Assembly (NCBI RefSeq): GCF_004331675.1
Contig: NZ_SJSN01000009.1
Span: forward strand, 1-64,000
Direction: 5' to 3'
DNA: 64,000 bases
DNA from: Pedobacter frigidisoli
GTDB lineage: Bacteria > Bacteroidota > Bacteroidia > Sphingobacteriales > Sphingobacteriaceae
Below, one piece after another: positions 26,555 to 35,683 of this stretch; position 1 is the stretch's first letter, and each line of letters starts with the position of its first letter. Position numbers and translations under genes: made by a program. The notes under the pieces are model-generated. The model was not told the origin of the DNA. It ran no database searches and saw only the letters and a list, made by a program, of their open reading frames with translations.

Positions 26555-26875
26555 CTACATCCCTAATTTATCATATAAATCAATAACCTTTTTACGAAGT
26601 TTATTGATCGCTTCATCTTTTTCTAGCAATTCTTTTTTCAAAGCTAAAAGTTCTTCAGAAGATGATGATTGATCTGCATCTCCTAAAATCAATTGCATTA
26701 CGGGAATTTTAAAGGTTTTAGATATTTGCAACAAACGAGAAATATTCAAATCTGTTTGTCCGGTTTCTATTTTGCAAAATGCTGGCGTAGAAATATTAAG
26801 CTTTTTAGCGGCAGCTGCCTGACTTAAACCAAGCGCTACCCTACTTTTTTTAATATTCTCTCCAATGCTTTTCAT
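26555..26875 (-). CDS. Xre-family helix-turn-helix regulator
   Basis: 106 residues. An HTH_3 domain spans 5-62 (SRVALGLSQAAAAKKLNISTPAFCKIETGQTDLNISRLL). A Ser-rich linker is followed by a C-terminal coiled coil (SEELLALKKELLEKDEAINKL), which should mediate oligomerisation. It is the last gene of the minus-strand cluster after mpl (39 nt gap). The target is unknown. No toxin partner is adjacent. Confidence 0.85.
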   Translation of the reverse strand: MKSIGENIKKSRVALGLSQAAAAKKLNISTPAFCKIETGQTDLNISRLLQISKTFKIPVMQLILGDADQSSSSEELLALKKELLEKDEAINKLRKKVIDLYDKLGM

Positions 26876-26914
26876 TAATAATAATACTTAAAAATCTGCG
26901 AATCTGTGGCTTAC

Positions 26915-28267
26915 TTACCTTGGTAATTCAGCCGCCAATTCTGGCAAATCGAAACCTGCGTAATTACCAGAACTCATCATTAGCAGATTAGCATTTTTAT
27001 AATTTAAACTCAGTAGATAAGCCTTTAACTTATCCGCATCATTAAAGAATTTTAATTTTGGATTGGCAAATGCCTCTTGAACATCATTTTCAGAAAATGG
27101 CTCCATGCGCTTTTGCTCAAATGATTTTAAATCGATAAAAACAATTGCTTCATCCGCTTTGTCCATCGCTCCAGCATATTCCTTTAAGAAATCTTTATTC
27201 AAGCTGCTAAAAGTATGCAACTCAATGCAAGCAATAAGTTTTCTATCAGTAAATTGTGCTTTTACGGCCTCAATTGTAGCTTTTAACTTAGATGGAGAAT
27301 GAGCAAAATCCTTATAAACATTGGTAAATTCGTCAGCAGATATTACCTCTAAACGTTTCGCCGCACCTGTAAATGAGGCAATGGCAGTATCAAATTCAGC
27401 TGCACTAATTTTTGATTCTTCGCAAACTAATTTCGCAGCATTCAAGTTCATTAAATTATGATCTCCAAAAACACCTAAAGCAGTTTTTTCGGGAAGCAAA
27501 TAGGTAATGCCGTTTATAATTTCATGCGCCGGGATTCCGTAACCAATTTTTCTAATCTTTACTGTAGAGTTTTGAGCGATTTCATTTAAATCTGCATCAA
27601 CTTGGCAATAAATCAATGTTCCATTTTCCGTAATGGTATCTATAAACTTGTCAAACTGTGATGTATAATCTGCGTAGGTAGGAAACACATTGATATGATC
27701 CCAAGCTATACCGCTAATAACGGCAACATTTGCTTTGTATAGATGAAATTTTGGTCTTCTATCAATTGGTGATGATAAATACTCATCGCCCTCAATAATC
27801 ATTATTGGAGCTTCTTCAGTTACCTTTACCATGGTTTCGAAACCGGCCAATTGTGCACCAACCAAATAATCGAAATCGCGATTGTAGTAATTCAAGACAT
27901 GCAGAATCATACTGGTTATTGTCGTCTTTCCGTGACTACCACCAATTACAACACGTAATTTATCTTTACTTTGCTCGTAAATATATTCAGGGTATGAATA
28001 TATTTTAATGCCTAATTCTTGGGCTTTCAGCAATTCTGGATTATCAATTCTGGCATGCATGCCTAAAATAACTGCATCAAGATCTGTAGAAATACGATTT
28101 TCATTCCAGCCCATTTCCGCAGGCAGCAAACCATATTTATCTAAACGAGATTTTGCCGGCTCAAAAATTACATCGTCAGATCCTGTAATTTGATAACCTT
28201 TTTTATGTAAAGCGATGGCTAGATTGTGCATTGCACTTCCGCCAATTGCTATAAAATGTATGCGCAT
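26915..28267 (-). CDS. mpl: UDP-N-acetylmuramate:tripeptide ligase, murein recycling (Mpl type)
   Basis: A 450-residue Mur ligase. The N-terminal Rossmann-like domain begins MRIHFIAIGGSAMHNLAIAL. The ATP-binding P-loop is GGSHGKTT at 109-116. Further motifs are EGDEYLSSPIDRRPKF, AWDHINVFPTYADY, GDHNLMNLNAA and KDFAHSPSK. The HFIAIGGSAMHNLA start and EGDEY are typical of Mpl, which reattaches recycled L-Ala-gamma-D-Glu-meso-DAP to UDP-MurNAc, rather than MurC. It follows prmA, with a perfect hairpin in the gap (28300-28338). Confidence 0.88.
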   Translation of the reverse strand: MRIHFIAIGGSAMHNLAIALHKKGYQITGSDDVIFEPAKSRLDKYGLLPAEMGWNENRISTDLDAVILGMHARIDNPELLKAQELGIKIYSYPEYIYEQSKDKLRVVIGGSHGKTTITSMILHVLNYYNRDFDYLVGAQLAGFETMVKVTEEAPIMIIEGDEYLSSPIDRRPKFHLYKANVAVISGIAWDHINVFPTYADYTSQFDKFIDTITENGTLIYCQVDADLNEIAQNSTVKIRKIGYGIPAHEIINGITYLLPEKTALGVFGDHNLMNLNAAKLVCEESKISAAEFDTAIASFTGAAKRLEVISADEFTNVYKDFAHSPSKLKATIEAVKAQFTDRKLIACIELHTFSSLNKDFLKEYAGAMDKADEAIVFIDLKSFEQKRMEPFSENDVQEAFANPKLKFFNDADKLKAYLLSLNYKNANLLMMSSGNYAGFDLPELAAELPR

Positions 28268-28299
28268 GCTTTAAAATGATTGAATTTTGATTGATAAAA

Positions 28300-28338
28300 T
28301 GAGTGAATGGTTGATTGCAAAAATGAATCATTCACTCA
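28300..28338. repeat. Perfect 10-bp inverted repeat between prmA and mpl
   Basis: TGAGTGAATG (28300-28309) pairs with CATTCACTCA (28329-28338). The surroundings are built of TGATTGA-type words. It lacks a T run on the minus strand, so it may fold in the operon mRNA without ending transcription. Confidence 0.5.
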
Positions 28339-28353
28339 TTCAAAACTTACTTA

Positions 28354-29193
28354 CTAATATTTTTCAAATTGAGCAGCTACCCAATCTCCATTCTGTTTGT
28401 GGTCGATATAATGGATCTCGTGTTTTGCACATTCGGCAGTAATCATACTTAAATCTGGATCCAAATAGAAACCACTGAAGAAAATTTTCCCTTCAGATTT
28501 TAAAACCTCAGCATAACGACCGATCTGATCTAACAGAATATTACGATTAATATTCGCAAAAATCACATCGTATTCTTCGTTAGGAATCACTTCTTTACTT
28601 CCGCAAAGCGCTTTAAGATTAGTCACCTTATTTAATGCCGCATTTTCTAAAGCGCTTTCATAACAGATATCATCGTAATCGATGGCCATTAAATTTTTAG
28701 CGCCGAGTTTGGCCGCTAGAATTGCCAAAATTCCAGTACCGCAGCCCATATCCAAAATGTTTTTATCTTTCAAATCGGCAGCTAAAATATACTGCATCAC
28801 CATCGTTGTAGTTTGATGGTGGCCTGTGCCGAAAGCCATTTTTGGATCGATTACAATTTCATAAGGATATGATGGTTGAGGTTCGTGAAAAGTTGCCCGA
28901 ACGTAACAAACATCATCAATAATCAAAGGACTAAAGTTTTTCTCCCATTCGGCATTCCAATTTTCATCGGCAACATCCTCTAAATTATAATCCGTTGTAA
29001 AATCTTCAGCATGAATCGCCAATAAATCTTTCAAGGCTTGCTCAGAAAAATTCTCCTTAATTACGAAAGCCGTAAAACCACTTTCAGAATCTTCGAAAGT
29101 ATCGAATCCTAAATCTGCAAGATCGCTGATGAGCAAATCTTGTTGAAAGTTTTCGATGCTTTCGAACTTAAATACTGCTTTTATGTATTGCAT
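28354..29193 (-). CDS. prmA: Ribosomal protein L11 methyltransferase
   Basis: 279 residues. The N-terminal substrate-recognition domain (about 1-80) is followed by a class I methyltransferase domain. The SAM-binding motif DMGCGTG lies at 148-154, preceded by the PrmA-specific DPKMAFGTGHHQTTTM. The catalytic-region FANINRNILL follows. It trimethylates ribosomal protein L11. The ATG overlaps the tpiA stop by one base (TAATG), so translation is coupled. Confidence 0.93.
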   Translation of the reverse strand: MQYIKAVFKFESIENFQQDLLISDLADLGFDTFEDSESGFTAFVIKENFSEQALKDLLAIHAEDFTTDYNLEDVADENWNAEWEKNFSPLIIDDVCYVRATFHEPQPSYPYEIVIDPKMAFGTGHHQTTTMVMQYILAADLKDKNILDMGCGTGILAILAAKLGAKNLMAIDYDDICYESALENAALNKVTNLKALCGSKEVIPNEEYDVIFANINRNILLDQIGRYAEVLKSEGKIFFSGFYLDPDLSMITAECAKHEIHYIDHKQNGDWVAAQFEKY

Positions 29194-29954
29194 TAGCTGT
29201 TTAAAGCTTTGATAATATCTGTAAAATCACGAGATTTTAATGATGCACCGCCAATTAATCCGCCATCAATATCTTTTTGAGCGAATAAACTTGCTGCGTT
29301 ACCAGGGTTACAACTTCCACCGTATAAAATTGTGGTATCATCAGCAACATTGAAACCATAATTAGCCTCAATTTCGCTACGGATGAATGCATGAATATCT
29401 TGTGCCTGCTCTGGAGATGCTGTCAATCCTGTTCCAATAGCCCAAACTGGTTCGTAAGCAATTACAATTTTCTTAAAATTTTCTTCAGTTAGGCTGAAAA
29501 CGCCATTTACCAATTGTTTTTTTAATACTTCGTAATAACTTCCGTTGTTACGCTCATCTAAAGTTTCGCCAATACAGAAAATTGGTTTCAAGTCATTTGC
29601 TAATGCAATTTTGGTTTTCGCAGCCAATAATTCATCGCTTTCAGCTTGATATTGTCTACGTTCTGAGTGACCTAAAATTACGTACTCTGTACCTACAGAC
29701 TTAATCATCTTTGCAGAAATATCGCCAGTGTAAGCTCCGTTTTCTTTATCGTGAATATTTTGGGCACCGATCTTAACATCGTTACCACCCAATTTCGCTA
29801 AGCTGTTTAGATGAATAAATGGAGCGCAAATAATAGCTATCTGCTCGCCTTTACGCTCATCTTTAACCATATTTACAATTTCACTGAATAACGAAACACC
29901 TTCGTTATAGTCCAAATTCATTTTCCAGTTTCCTGCTACTATTTTCTTTCTCAT
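29193..29954 (-). CDS. tpiA: Triosephosphate isomerase
   Basis: A 253-residue TIM-barrel enzyme interconverting dihydroxyacetone phosphate and glyceraldehyde 3-phosphate in glycolysis and gluconeogenesis. Catalytic signatures are complete: NWKMN with Lys11 at the N-terminus, electrophile His in VILGHSERR, base Glu in IAYEPVWAIGTG, and the phosphate-binding YGGSCNPGN and GGLIGGASL. It is coupled to prmA by a one-base overlap and lies 66 nt downstream of the GlmU-like gene. Confidence 0.96.
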   Translation of the reverse strand: MRKKIVAGNWKMNLDYNEGVSLFSEIVNMVKDERKGEQIAIICAPFIHLNSLAKLGGNDVKIGAQNIHDKENGAYTGDISAKMIKSVGTEYVILGHSERRQYQAESDELLAAKTKIALANDLKPIFCIGETLDERNNGSYYEVLKKQLVNGVFSLTEENFKKIVIAYEPVWAIGTGLTASPEQAQDIHAFIRSEIEANYGFNVADDTTILYGGSCNPGNAASLFAQKDIDGGLIGGASLKSRDFTDIIKALNS

Positions 29955-30020
29955 TTTTATTGTTTAAGGTTGAAAAGCTGCAATGTTAGAAAGTTCCAAT
30001 ACTGCATTTTTTCAATCGAT

Positions 30021-31187
30021 TTAAAATCTTCTATATTCTTTTGTTAATTCAAAAACCTTGTTTAAAATTTCTTTTTCTATGTCATCAAAAGGCAAATCTC
30101 TCCTGGCATAAACCTTTTCGGCGGTTTCAAACATCTTTACAAGGCTATAGGCTTCAAATCCTTGTGCTCCACCCCATGCAAAATCTGGAATAAAATTACG
30201 GGGAAAGCCCGCCCCAAAAACATTGGCACTTACACCAGCTACTGTTCCGGTATTAAACATAGTATTAATACCACATTTTGAGTGATCCGCCATAATTAAA
30301 CCGCAAAATTGCAAACCTGTCTTACGGAAACTTTCTTGCTCATAATCCCAAAGCCTTACCTCTGCATAATTATTTTTGAGGTTCGAATTATTACTATCTG
30401 CACCAATATTACACCATTGGCCCATTACGGCATTACCTAAATAACCCTCATGACCTTTGGAAGAATAACCCCAAATTACGGCATTATTTATTTCGCCTCC
30501 AACCCTGCAATGCGGTCCAATGGTGGTGTTTGGATAAATCTTAGCACCCATTTTTACCGAAGAATCATCACATAAGGCAAAAGACCCTCGAATATTACTA
30601 CTTTCCCAAACTTCGGAATTTTTACCTAGATATATTGGCCCTTGTAAACTATTAAAAACAGAACACTCGGCTTTTGCACCTTCTTCTACAAAGATATTAT
30701 CCCCTAAAAAAGTATTGGTGTTGCTTAAAGTTGAAGATGTTCTGCCCTTAGTTAAAAGTTCGAAATCTTTTTTTAATTCGATTCCATTGTTCGTAAAAAT
30801 ATCATTAGGATAAACAATTCTAATGAAATCTCCTTCAAATTGAATTGGCTTGAATGATATAGCTACATCACGATTGTATTCACTTGCAGCATAAGCGATA
30901 ATTAAATCAGCCTTTAGAAGCACCTCTCCTGCTCTTAAACCATTTACAGCTTCAAGTAGTGGCCCATCAGGACAGATAGCACCATTAATAAAAAGATTAG
31001 CATTTTTTTTTGGTGCAAACTTAATGGAAAGGTAATCTTGGGTTTGAAAGCCGAAATCTGCTTTTAAATATTTCGCCCACTTTTCGGCGATGGTTAAAAT
31101 ACCAGTGCGTAAATCGGCAACAGGCCTAGTAAAAGTAAGTGGACGGAGAGACGCCCAACTGGAATCATCAAATAGATTGATTGTCAT
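30021..31187 (-). CDS. GlmU-like sugar nucleotidyltransferase/acetyltransferase (alternative bacterial GlmU type)
   Basis: 388 residues from the ATG at 31187. An upstream start at 31226 lies inside the rpmE terminator, and a -7 box sits between the two. The N-terminal part starts with NLFDDSSWASLRPLTFTRPVADLR, characteristic of the Bacteroidota alternative GlmU group. The C-terminal half is a left-handed beta-helix with hexapeptide repeats (about 175-330; GDNIFVEEGAKAE, GPIYLGKNSEVWESSNIRG, GAKIYPNTTIGPHC). By family it should join UTP and GlcNAc-1-P or a related sugar for UDP-sugar synthesis feeding peptidoglycan or lipid A. The exact substrate is not proven. Confidence 0.85.
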   Translation of the reverse strand: MTINLFDDSSWASLRPLTFTRPVADLRTGILTIAEKWAKYLKADFGFQTQDYLSIKFAPKKNANLFINGAICPDGPLLEAVNGLRAGEVLLKADLIIAYAASEYNRDVAISFKPIQFEGDFIRIVYPNDIFTNNGIELKKDFELLTKGRTSSTLSNTNTFLGDNIFVEEGAKAECSVFNSLQGPIYLGKNSEVWESSNIRGSFALCDDSSVKMGAKIYPNTTIGPHCRVGGEINNAVIWGYSSKGHEGYLGNAVMGQWCNIGADSNNSNLKNNYAEVRLWDYEQESFRKTGLQFCGLIMADHSKCGINTMFNTGTVAGVSANVFGAGFPRNFIPDFAWGGAQGFEAYSLVKMFETAEKVYARRDLPFDDIEKEILNKVFELTKEYRRF

Positions 31188-31193
31188 AAGCAG

Positions 31194-31201
31194 CAAAAAT
31201 A
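31194..31201 (-). promoter_or_regulatory. -7 promoter box of the GlmU-like gene
   Basis: The minus strand reads TATTTTTG, matching TAnnTTTG, 6 nt before the ATG at 31187. Confidence 0.65.
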
Positions 31202-31239
31202 AAAAAAGTCCCGATGCTTTTGGCAAAGGGACTTTAAAA
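31201..31239 (-). terminator. Terminator of rpmE
   Basis: On the minus strand, AAAGTCCC (31235-31228) pairs with GGGACTTT (31212-31205), and TTTT follows. The T tract overlaps the next promoter box. Confidence 0.8.
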
Positions 31240-31259
31240 AATGCTTTTTTATTGCTAAA

Positions 31260-31508
31260 TTATTTCTTAGCGTAACGGTTTTTGAATTTATCGATACGTC
31301 CTGCAGTATCAACCAATTTCATTTTACCAGTATAAAAAGGGTGTGAAGTATGAGAGATCTCTAATTTATAAAGAGGATACTCATTACCATCTTCCCATTT
31401 AATTGTTTCTTTAGTATCTACGCAAGATTTTGTTAAGAAAGCATATTCGTTAGACATGTCTTTGAAAACAACTGGTCTGTAGCTAGTAGGGTGCAAATCT
31501 TTTTTCAT
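31260..31508 (-). CDS. rpmE2: Ribosomal protein L31, type B
   Basis: 82 residues with the L31 signature [20 protein letters not shown] and [25 protein letters not shown]. Only one cysteine is present, so the zinc CxxC motif of type A is absent. This is the zinc-independent form, often expressed or essential when zinc is scarce. No zinc-repressor operator is evident upstream. It forms a single-gene transcript with a terminator 21 nt downstream. Confidence 0.96.
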   Translation of the reverse strand: MKKDLHPTSYRPVVFKDMSNEYAFLTKSCVDTKETIKWEDGNEYPLYKLEISHTSHPFYTGKMKLVDTAGRIDKFKNRYAKK

Positions 31509-31684
31509 CGTGTTTTTTATTTTCTTTTAATTGTGATGAAGCTATCTCGCTAATGCTTCGATGGTTTCATTTAAATATTATTTAGTGTATTTGTGTGAAA
31601 GCACCAAGAACATTCTTGCAATTTGCTGGCAAGAATGCTTATGACATTTTCTATTAGTCTTTTCAACCTCTATTTTAGAGGATG

Positions 31685-31692
31685 CAAATATC
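31685..31692 (-). promoter_or_regulatory. Possible -7 box of rpmE
   Basis: The minus strand reads GATATTTG, one base off TAnnTTTG, about 175 nt upstream of rpmE. The same variant precedes the genes at 44660 and 50583. Confidence 0.35.
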
Positions 31693-31755
31693 CTAATTTT
31701 ATTTTTGATTTACAAGAGACTAAAAGAAATATTTTAAAGTTCATTATTTTTAATC

Positions 31756-32460
31756 CTAATATCGAAGAGAACCTGGATTAGCCAGCTGCAAAAGTTGGTT
31801 TTCACGTGTAAGTGAAACAAAATCTTTCTCTGTAATTGTTCCAGATATTGCATCACTTTCTAAAACAACTCTCCCTTGCCCCTCTCTTATAAAATTCGAA
31901 TCCGTTTCTGGATTTTTATTGGAGATACAAATTAAGCCGTACTTAAAGTTCTTAATAATCTTATTCTCTAATGTTCCTGAAATAATAATTGCGAACTCTG
32001 CAACTTTAGTATTTCTTTGAGATTTAACCTTGCCATATATGGTAAAATCATTTCCAGATCCAGAAATAGCCGTTACAATGCTTGTATCGCTTGTAGCTAG
32101 AAAGCCCCTACCTAATAGTCTTATCCCAAAATTTGCATCCTGATTAGATAAACTCAATCTTGCATCGCTGAAGCGATAACCAATAGCAAAGTCTTTAGGG
32201 ATGTTGGTAGATTGCAAAATTAATGGATTGATAGCGTAATAGCCCTCAACATTTATTGGATTTACACCCGTATTTACCACCAACCCAAGCTTTTTTAGCG
32301 AGTCTAAATACTTTCCAGGAATAACATCTTGGATTTGTTTTTTTTGAATTTCTATCTTATTAATTTCATCTACTACGCTACTGTCTTTTTTACAGGATGT
32401 AAAACTGAAGCCCACAACAATGATGAATAACCATTTAATGTTTTTTGTAATTGTTTTCAT
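31756..32460 (-). CDS. Hypothetical lipoprotein
   Basis: 234 residues. The signal peptide ends in lipobox FTSC (about residue 23). A short helix rich in Lys/Glu/Ile follows (VVDEINKIEIQKKQIQDVIP), then a beta-rich body with no recognised family. The pattern GYRFSDARLSLSNQDANFGIRLLG suggests a small sandwich domain. It lies downstream of the NarL-type regulator but is separated from it by a terminator. Function is unknown. Confidence 0.75.
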   Translation of the reverse strand: MKTITKNIKWLFIIVVGFSFTSCKKDSSVVDEINKIEIQKKQIQDVIPGKYLDSLKKLGLVVNTGVNPINVEGYYAINPLILQSTNIPKDFAIGYRFSDARLSLSNQDANFGIRLLGRGFLATSDTSIVTAISGSGNDFTIYGKVKSQRNTKVAEFAIIISGTLENKIIKNFKYGLICISNKNPETDSNFIREGQGRVVLESDAISGTITEKDFVSLTRENQLLQLANPGSLRY

Positions 32461-32507
32461 GTTTTTGATTTTAGTTAATTTTCGATTTATTAACCAAAGT
32501 TGCTACA

Positions 32508-32552
32508 TAAAAAAAGCCCTAGCAATACCACAATGTGGGATTATTAGGGCGG
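32508..32552 (-). terminator. Terminator of the NarL-type regulator gene
   Basis: On the minus strand, GCCCTA and TAGGGC (32550-32545 with 32521-32516) enclose an inner CCACA/TGTGG stem, and TTTTTTT follows. Confidence 0.75.
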
Positions 32553-32627
32553 TGAGGAGTTAATTTGGGGTATATTTTATGATGCTGTTAAATTATTTTG
32601 AAATTGGTCGTCCAAAATAGAATGGTC

Positions 32628-33275
32628 TCAAAAAAAACCTTGCTGCCTTGCCTTTAATATAGCTTCAGACCTACAGGCTACGTGAAGTTTTTTATAAATA
32701 TGTTTAACATGAGTACGTACAGTTTCATAACTTATAAAAGCTTTATCAGCTATACTTTTATAATTATTACCTTCTATCATTAAGGAAAGAATTTCCTTTT
32801 CCCTAACACTTAGATTAAAATCTGTTTCCTCTGGCTGTACCAACATGATATTCTGACGAACAAAAAATTGTAGCACTTTATGCGCTATTACCGATGACAT
32901 GGATGCCCCACCATTGTAAACTTCCTCTAATGCCTGTAATTGCTTTAAAGGTGAATCTGTTTTCAGAATGTAACCAGAAGCGCCAGCACAAAGCGCATTA
33001 AAAATTTTATCGCTATCATTAAACACCGTTTGGATTAGCACTTTTACCTCAGGAAAGCGATCCTTAATTATTTTTGTGGCTTCTATACCGGTTCTTCCAG
33101 GCATTTCTATATCCATTAAAACCACATCCGGCTTACTAAACTGAATATCGGCCTCCACCTGATTTACATTTGGAAAGATACCAGAACAAATAAAGCCTTG
33201 CGTACCATTAATGATGGTTTGCAATGCCTCCCGAATGAGCTTGTTATCTTCAAATATGGCAACCTTGATTTCCAT
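32628..33275 (-). CDS. NarL/LuxR-type response regulator
   Basis: 215 residues. The receiver domain has phospho-acceptor Asp55 in VVLMDIEMPG. The GerE/LuxR helix-turn-helix lies at about 148-210 (LSVREKEILSLMIEGNNYKSIADKAFISYETVRTHVKHIYKKL). It is paired with the histidine kinase immediately upstream (55 nt), which has the matching HisKA_3-type domain. Target genes are unknown. Confidence 0.93.
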   Translation of the reverse strand: MEIKVAIFEDNKLIREALQTIINGTQGFICSGIFPNVNQVEADIQFSKPDVVLMDIEMPGRTGIEATKIIKDRFPEVKVLIQTVFNDSDKIFNALCAGASGYILKTDSPLKQLQALEEVYNGGASMSSVIAHKVLQFFVRQNIMLVQPEETDFNLSVREKEILSLMIEGNNYKSIADKAFISYETVRTHVKHIYKKLHVACRSEAILKARQQGFF

Positions 33276-33330
33276 CCCTTATAATGTTGCGTTAAATATC
33301 TAACATATTAAAATTAAAATCTATACCCCA

Positions 33331-35082
33331 TTAGGTGATTTTACAATTTAAAATAATAGATGTTCCAAAGCCAGAGCTATCGATGTTCAACATTGCAGCT
33401 ATTTCTTTTGCTCTACTTTCCATATTGGTTAATCCATTACCCTTTCTTACTTCTTCTAACCGAAATCCCTTACCATCATCATTTAAGATTATTTTGATGT
33501 TTTTTTGTTGATTTTCTATTTCTACTTTTATTACCTTACAATCACTATACTTTACTGCATTATTTATTGCTTCTTTGCATATGAGGTAAATGTTTTTTCT
33601 TTGCTCCATTGATAGTTTTATTGTTGATAATGAGTTGGGAATTTCGAATATCAATACAATACCCTTAACAGCAGTGAGCTGTAAGGCAAAATCTTTCAAT
33701 CTCTCTAAAAGTGCCAGTAAGTTATCTTCGAGTGGATTAACCGCCCAAACAATATCATTTAATTTAGCTACCATTTCTCCAGCATTATCTTTTATAATAT
33801 CGAGTGAATGATTAACCTTAGTGTGTTCATTATTTTTAATCTGTTCCTTTGTAATGTAGCTGTACATTGCTATTCCACTTAGCGTAGCACCTACCTCGTC
33901 GTGTAAATCTTGACTAATTTTGCTTCTTAAATTTGCCAATCTCAATTTTTGCAGGGTATAGTAGCGATAGGCAATAAAGGCAATTACAAATGATAATAAA
34001 ACAAGCAGCAATATATATAAAAGTGTATTTGCTAAACTCTGCTTATTCTTCGATTCTGCTAGCTCCAAATTGAAGATAAGTTTTTCATTTTTTAATCCAG
34101 TTAATAAAATGGTTTGTATCTGAATATTGTTTCTAGAATAGGTTGCAGTTTGAATTTGGGTTTTAAGCTCTAATGTTCTAATTAAGGCAGGCTGATCATT
34201 ATACTTTCTATAGATTTTTAGCGCTGTCTCTAAGAACATTAAACTATAAAAATCATTCAGTTGAGGATATTTATCAAGCAATTTAAAGCCATTTTCAAGT
34301 TGCTTAAATGCTTCTTTTTGATTTTTTATTCTCGATTCACAATCTGCTAAACCACTATAACTGTTTAACTCTACATCGAAGTCGGTACTGGCGATTGATG
34401 TAATTCTTGTGGATTCGAAATACTTCTTTGCGCTGTCTATTTGAAGTTTCTGCAAAAACGCACTTCCAAGATTTAGGTTTGCTGTTGCCATCCCTCTTTT
34501 AGAATCTATTTCGCTTGCCTTAATTAATGATGCCCTGCTGTAAAAGATTGCGCTGTCAGATAGGTGAAGCTTTTCATAAGCTTCCGCAAGATTTCCGTAA
34601 ATGTGGTGCGGTTTTGATAGCTCTATATATTGCTTTCTATATGGTGGCTGATGTGTAAACCTCAACCCTTTCTTGAAATATTTCACAGCATCTTCAAGCT
34701 TATTATTGTTCATATAGAACAATCCTATGAAATTACAAGCATCAGCAATTAACAGACTGTCATTTAAAACAACAGCAATATTTTCTCCCTTAAAAGCCTC
34801 TTGCAACCCTAATTCGTGCAAATTATTGTAATAGTAAACCTCTGCTTGGCGAGAGGTTAAGAAATAAGAAAATAATGATGGTTTACGATAACTGACTTTG
34901 AGATAAATTTTATTCAGCCATAATTGTGCTGAATCATAATGATCGGTATTCATGTAGTTATCGGCATTGTTAAACGCCTCTAAAATAAAATCGTGATCGC
35001 TCTTTATTATTTCTGAAGATGAATTTCTTTGAGCGAATACAATAGCTGGAAAAAATAACAAGAAGAGAAAGCGGTAATTCAT
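33331..35082 (-). CDS. TPR-containing sensor histidine kinase (HisKA_3 family)
   Basis: 583 residues from the ATG at 35082. A TTG 24 nt upstream extends the frame but is unlikely. The signal peptide is MNYRFLFLLFFPAIVFAQ. A sensor region of tetratricopeptide-like repeats (about 40-310; AVKYFKKGLRFTHQPPYR, KLHLSDSAIFYSRAS) precedes one membrane helix (about 345-368). The kinase follows, with the H box SQDLHDEVGATLSGIAMY and the HATPase_c motifs KEAINNAVKYSD and LNDDGKGF...NGLTNMESRAKEI. It pairs with the downstream NarL-type regulator. TPR-sensing kinases of this form are frequent in Bacteroidota. The signal is unknown. Confidence 0.9.
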   Translation of the reverse strand: MNYRFLFLLFFPAIVFAQRNSSSEIIKSDHDFILEAFNNADNYMNTDHYDSAQLWLNKIYLKVSYRKPSLFSYFLTSRQAEVYYYNNLHELGLQEAFKGENIAVVLNDSLLIADACNFIGLFYMNNNKLEDAVKYFKKGLRFTHQPPYRKQYIELSKPHHIYGNLAEAYEKLHLSDSAIFYSRASLIKASEIDSKRGMATANLNLGSAFLQKLQIDSAKKYFESTRITSIASTDFDVELNSYSGLADCESRIKNQKEAFKQLENGFKLLDKYPQLNDFYSLMFLETALKIYRKYNDQPALIRTLELKTQIQTATYSRNNIQIQTILLTGLKNEKLIFNLELAESKNKQSLANTLLYILLLVLLSFVIAFIAYRYYTLQKLRLANLRSKISQDLHDEVGATLSGIAMYSYITKEQIKNNEHTKVNHSLDIIKDNAGEMVAKLNDIVWAVNPLEDNLLALLERLKDFALQLTAVKGIVLIFEIPNSLSTIKLSMEQRKNIYLICKEAINNAVKYSDCKVIKVEIENQQKNIKIILNDDGKGFRLEEVRKGNGLTNMESRAKEIAAMLNIDSSGFGTSIILNCKIT

Positions 35083-35138
35083 TAAATAAAGATATAAAAT
35101 TATCAAGATTAAGCGACCTAAATCACTATCAATCTGAT

Positions 35139-35417
35139 TTATAACTTACTATATTTCTTCCAAGTTTCTATTTTCGCCAATTGCCTAGCAATGTAAGTAT
35201 CGGCAATTATTTCTGCTGAACTTCGCCCCTCTGTGGTTTCTAGTAGTTCTTTTAATTTATACTGATCAACATCTGCTTTATACAGAATCTGGATTAATTT
35301 AGGAAAATCATTATCTACCAAATAAGCAAATGCGTTAACCATGGTTTCCCTTAAACGTTCTTCTGAAAGGTTTTCTTCGATATCGAAATCTTTGCTGATG
35401 ATTTTAATTAGTGACAC
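35139..35417 (-). CDS. Small conserved hypothetical protein
   Basis: 92 residues, helical and charged, no membrane segment (LSEERLRETMVNAFAYLVDNDFPKLIQILYKADVDQYKLKELL). It probably starts at the GTG at 35417, since an in-frame stop lies two codons before it. The family is not named, though proteins of this length and pattern are common in Sphingobacteriaceae. It lies 56 nt upstream of the sensor kinase, same strand. Confidence 0.65.
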   Translation of the reverse strand: MSLIKIISKDFDIEENLSEERLRETMVNAFAYLVDNDFPKLIQILYKADVDQYKLKELLETTEGRSSAEIIADTYIARQLAKIETWKKYSKL

Positions 35418-35683
35418 TGACTAGGATTAAGGGATTATAAGATAAACATAATAACATTCTGGTAATTTAAGCGGTTCGGTTTCCCCAAGAACCATAAGCC
35501 GATTTAAATAAACCTGATAATAGCGGCAGCTCCCGATTTTTCATCGGGACTATAGCGGTTAGCAGGACTACAGAAACAATGGAAGACAGAACCGTTCGTT
35601 TCCAAATCAATTTTATACACTTAAAGAAACACCCCGCCTTGCAGGCACCCCTCTAAAAGAGGGGAATAAAACCCAGAGATTCA
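35418..35683. other. Repeat-rich intergenic region
   Basis: It holds repeat copy B (35511-35571), its right-flank word TTTCCAAATCAATTTT (35599-35614), and near the mce stop a perfect CCCCTCT/AGAGGGG hairpin (35648-35664) within GCAGGCACCCCTCT, a word type common between Bacteroidota genes. No gene is seen. Confidence 0.6.
35511..35571. repeat. Variable-hairpin repeat element, copy B
   Basis: The left border AACCTGATAATAGCGG and right border AGCGGTTAGCAGGACTA (35554-35570) enclose the inverted repeat TCCCGAT (35531-35537) / ATCGGGA (35543-35549). The borders match copies A (18281) and C (59875), but the hairpin sequence does not. Confidence 0.6.
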
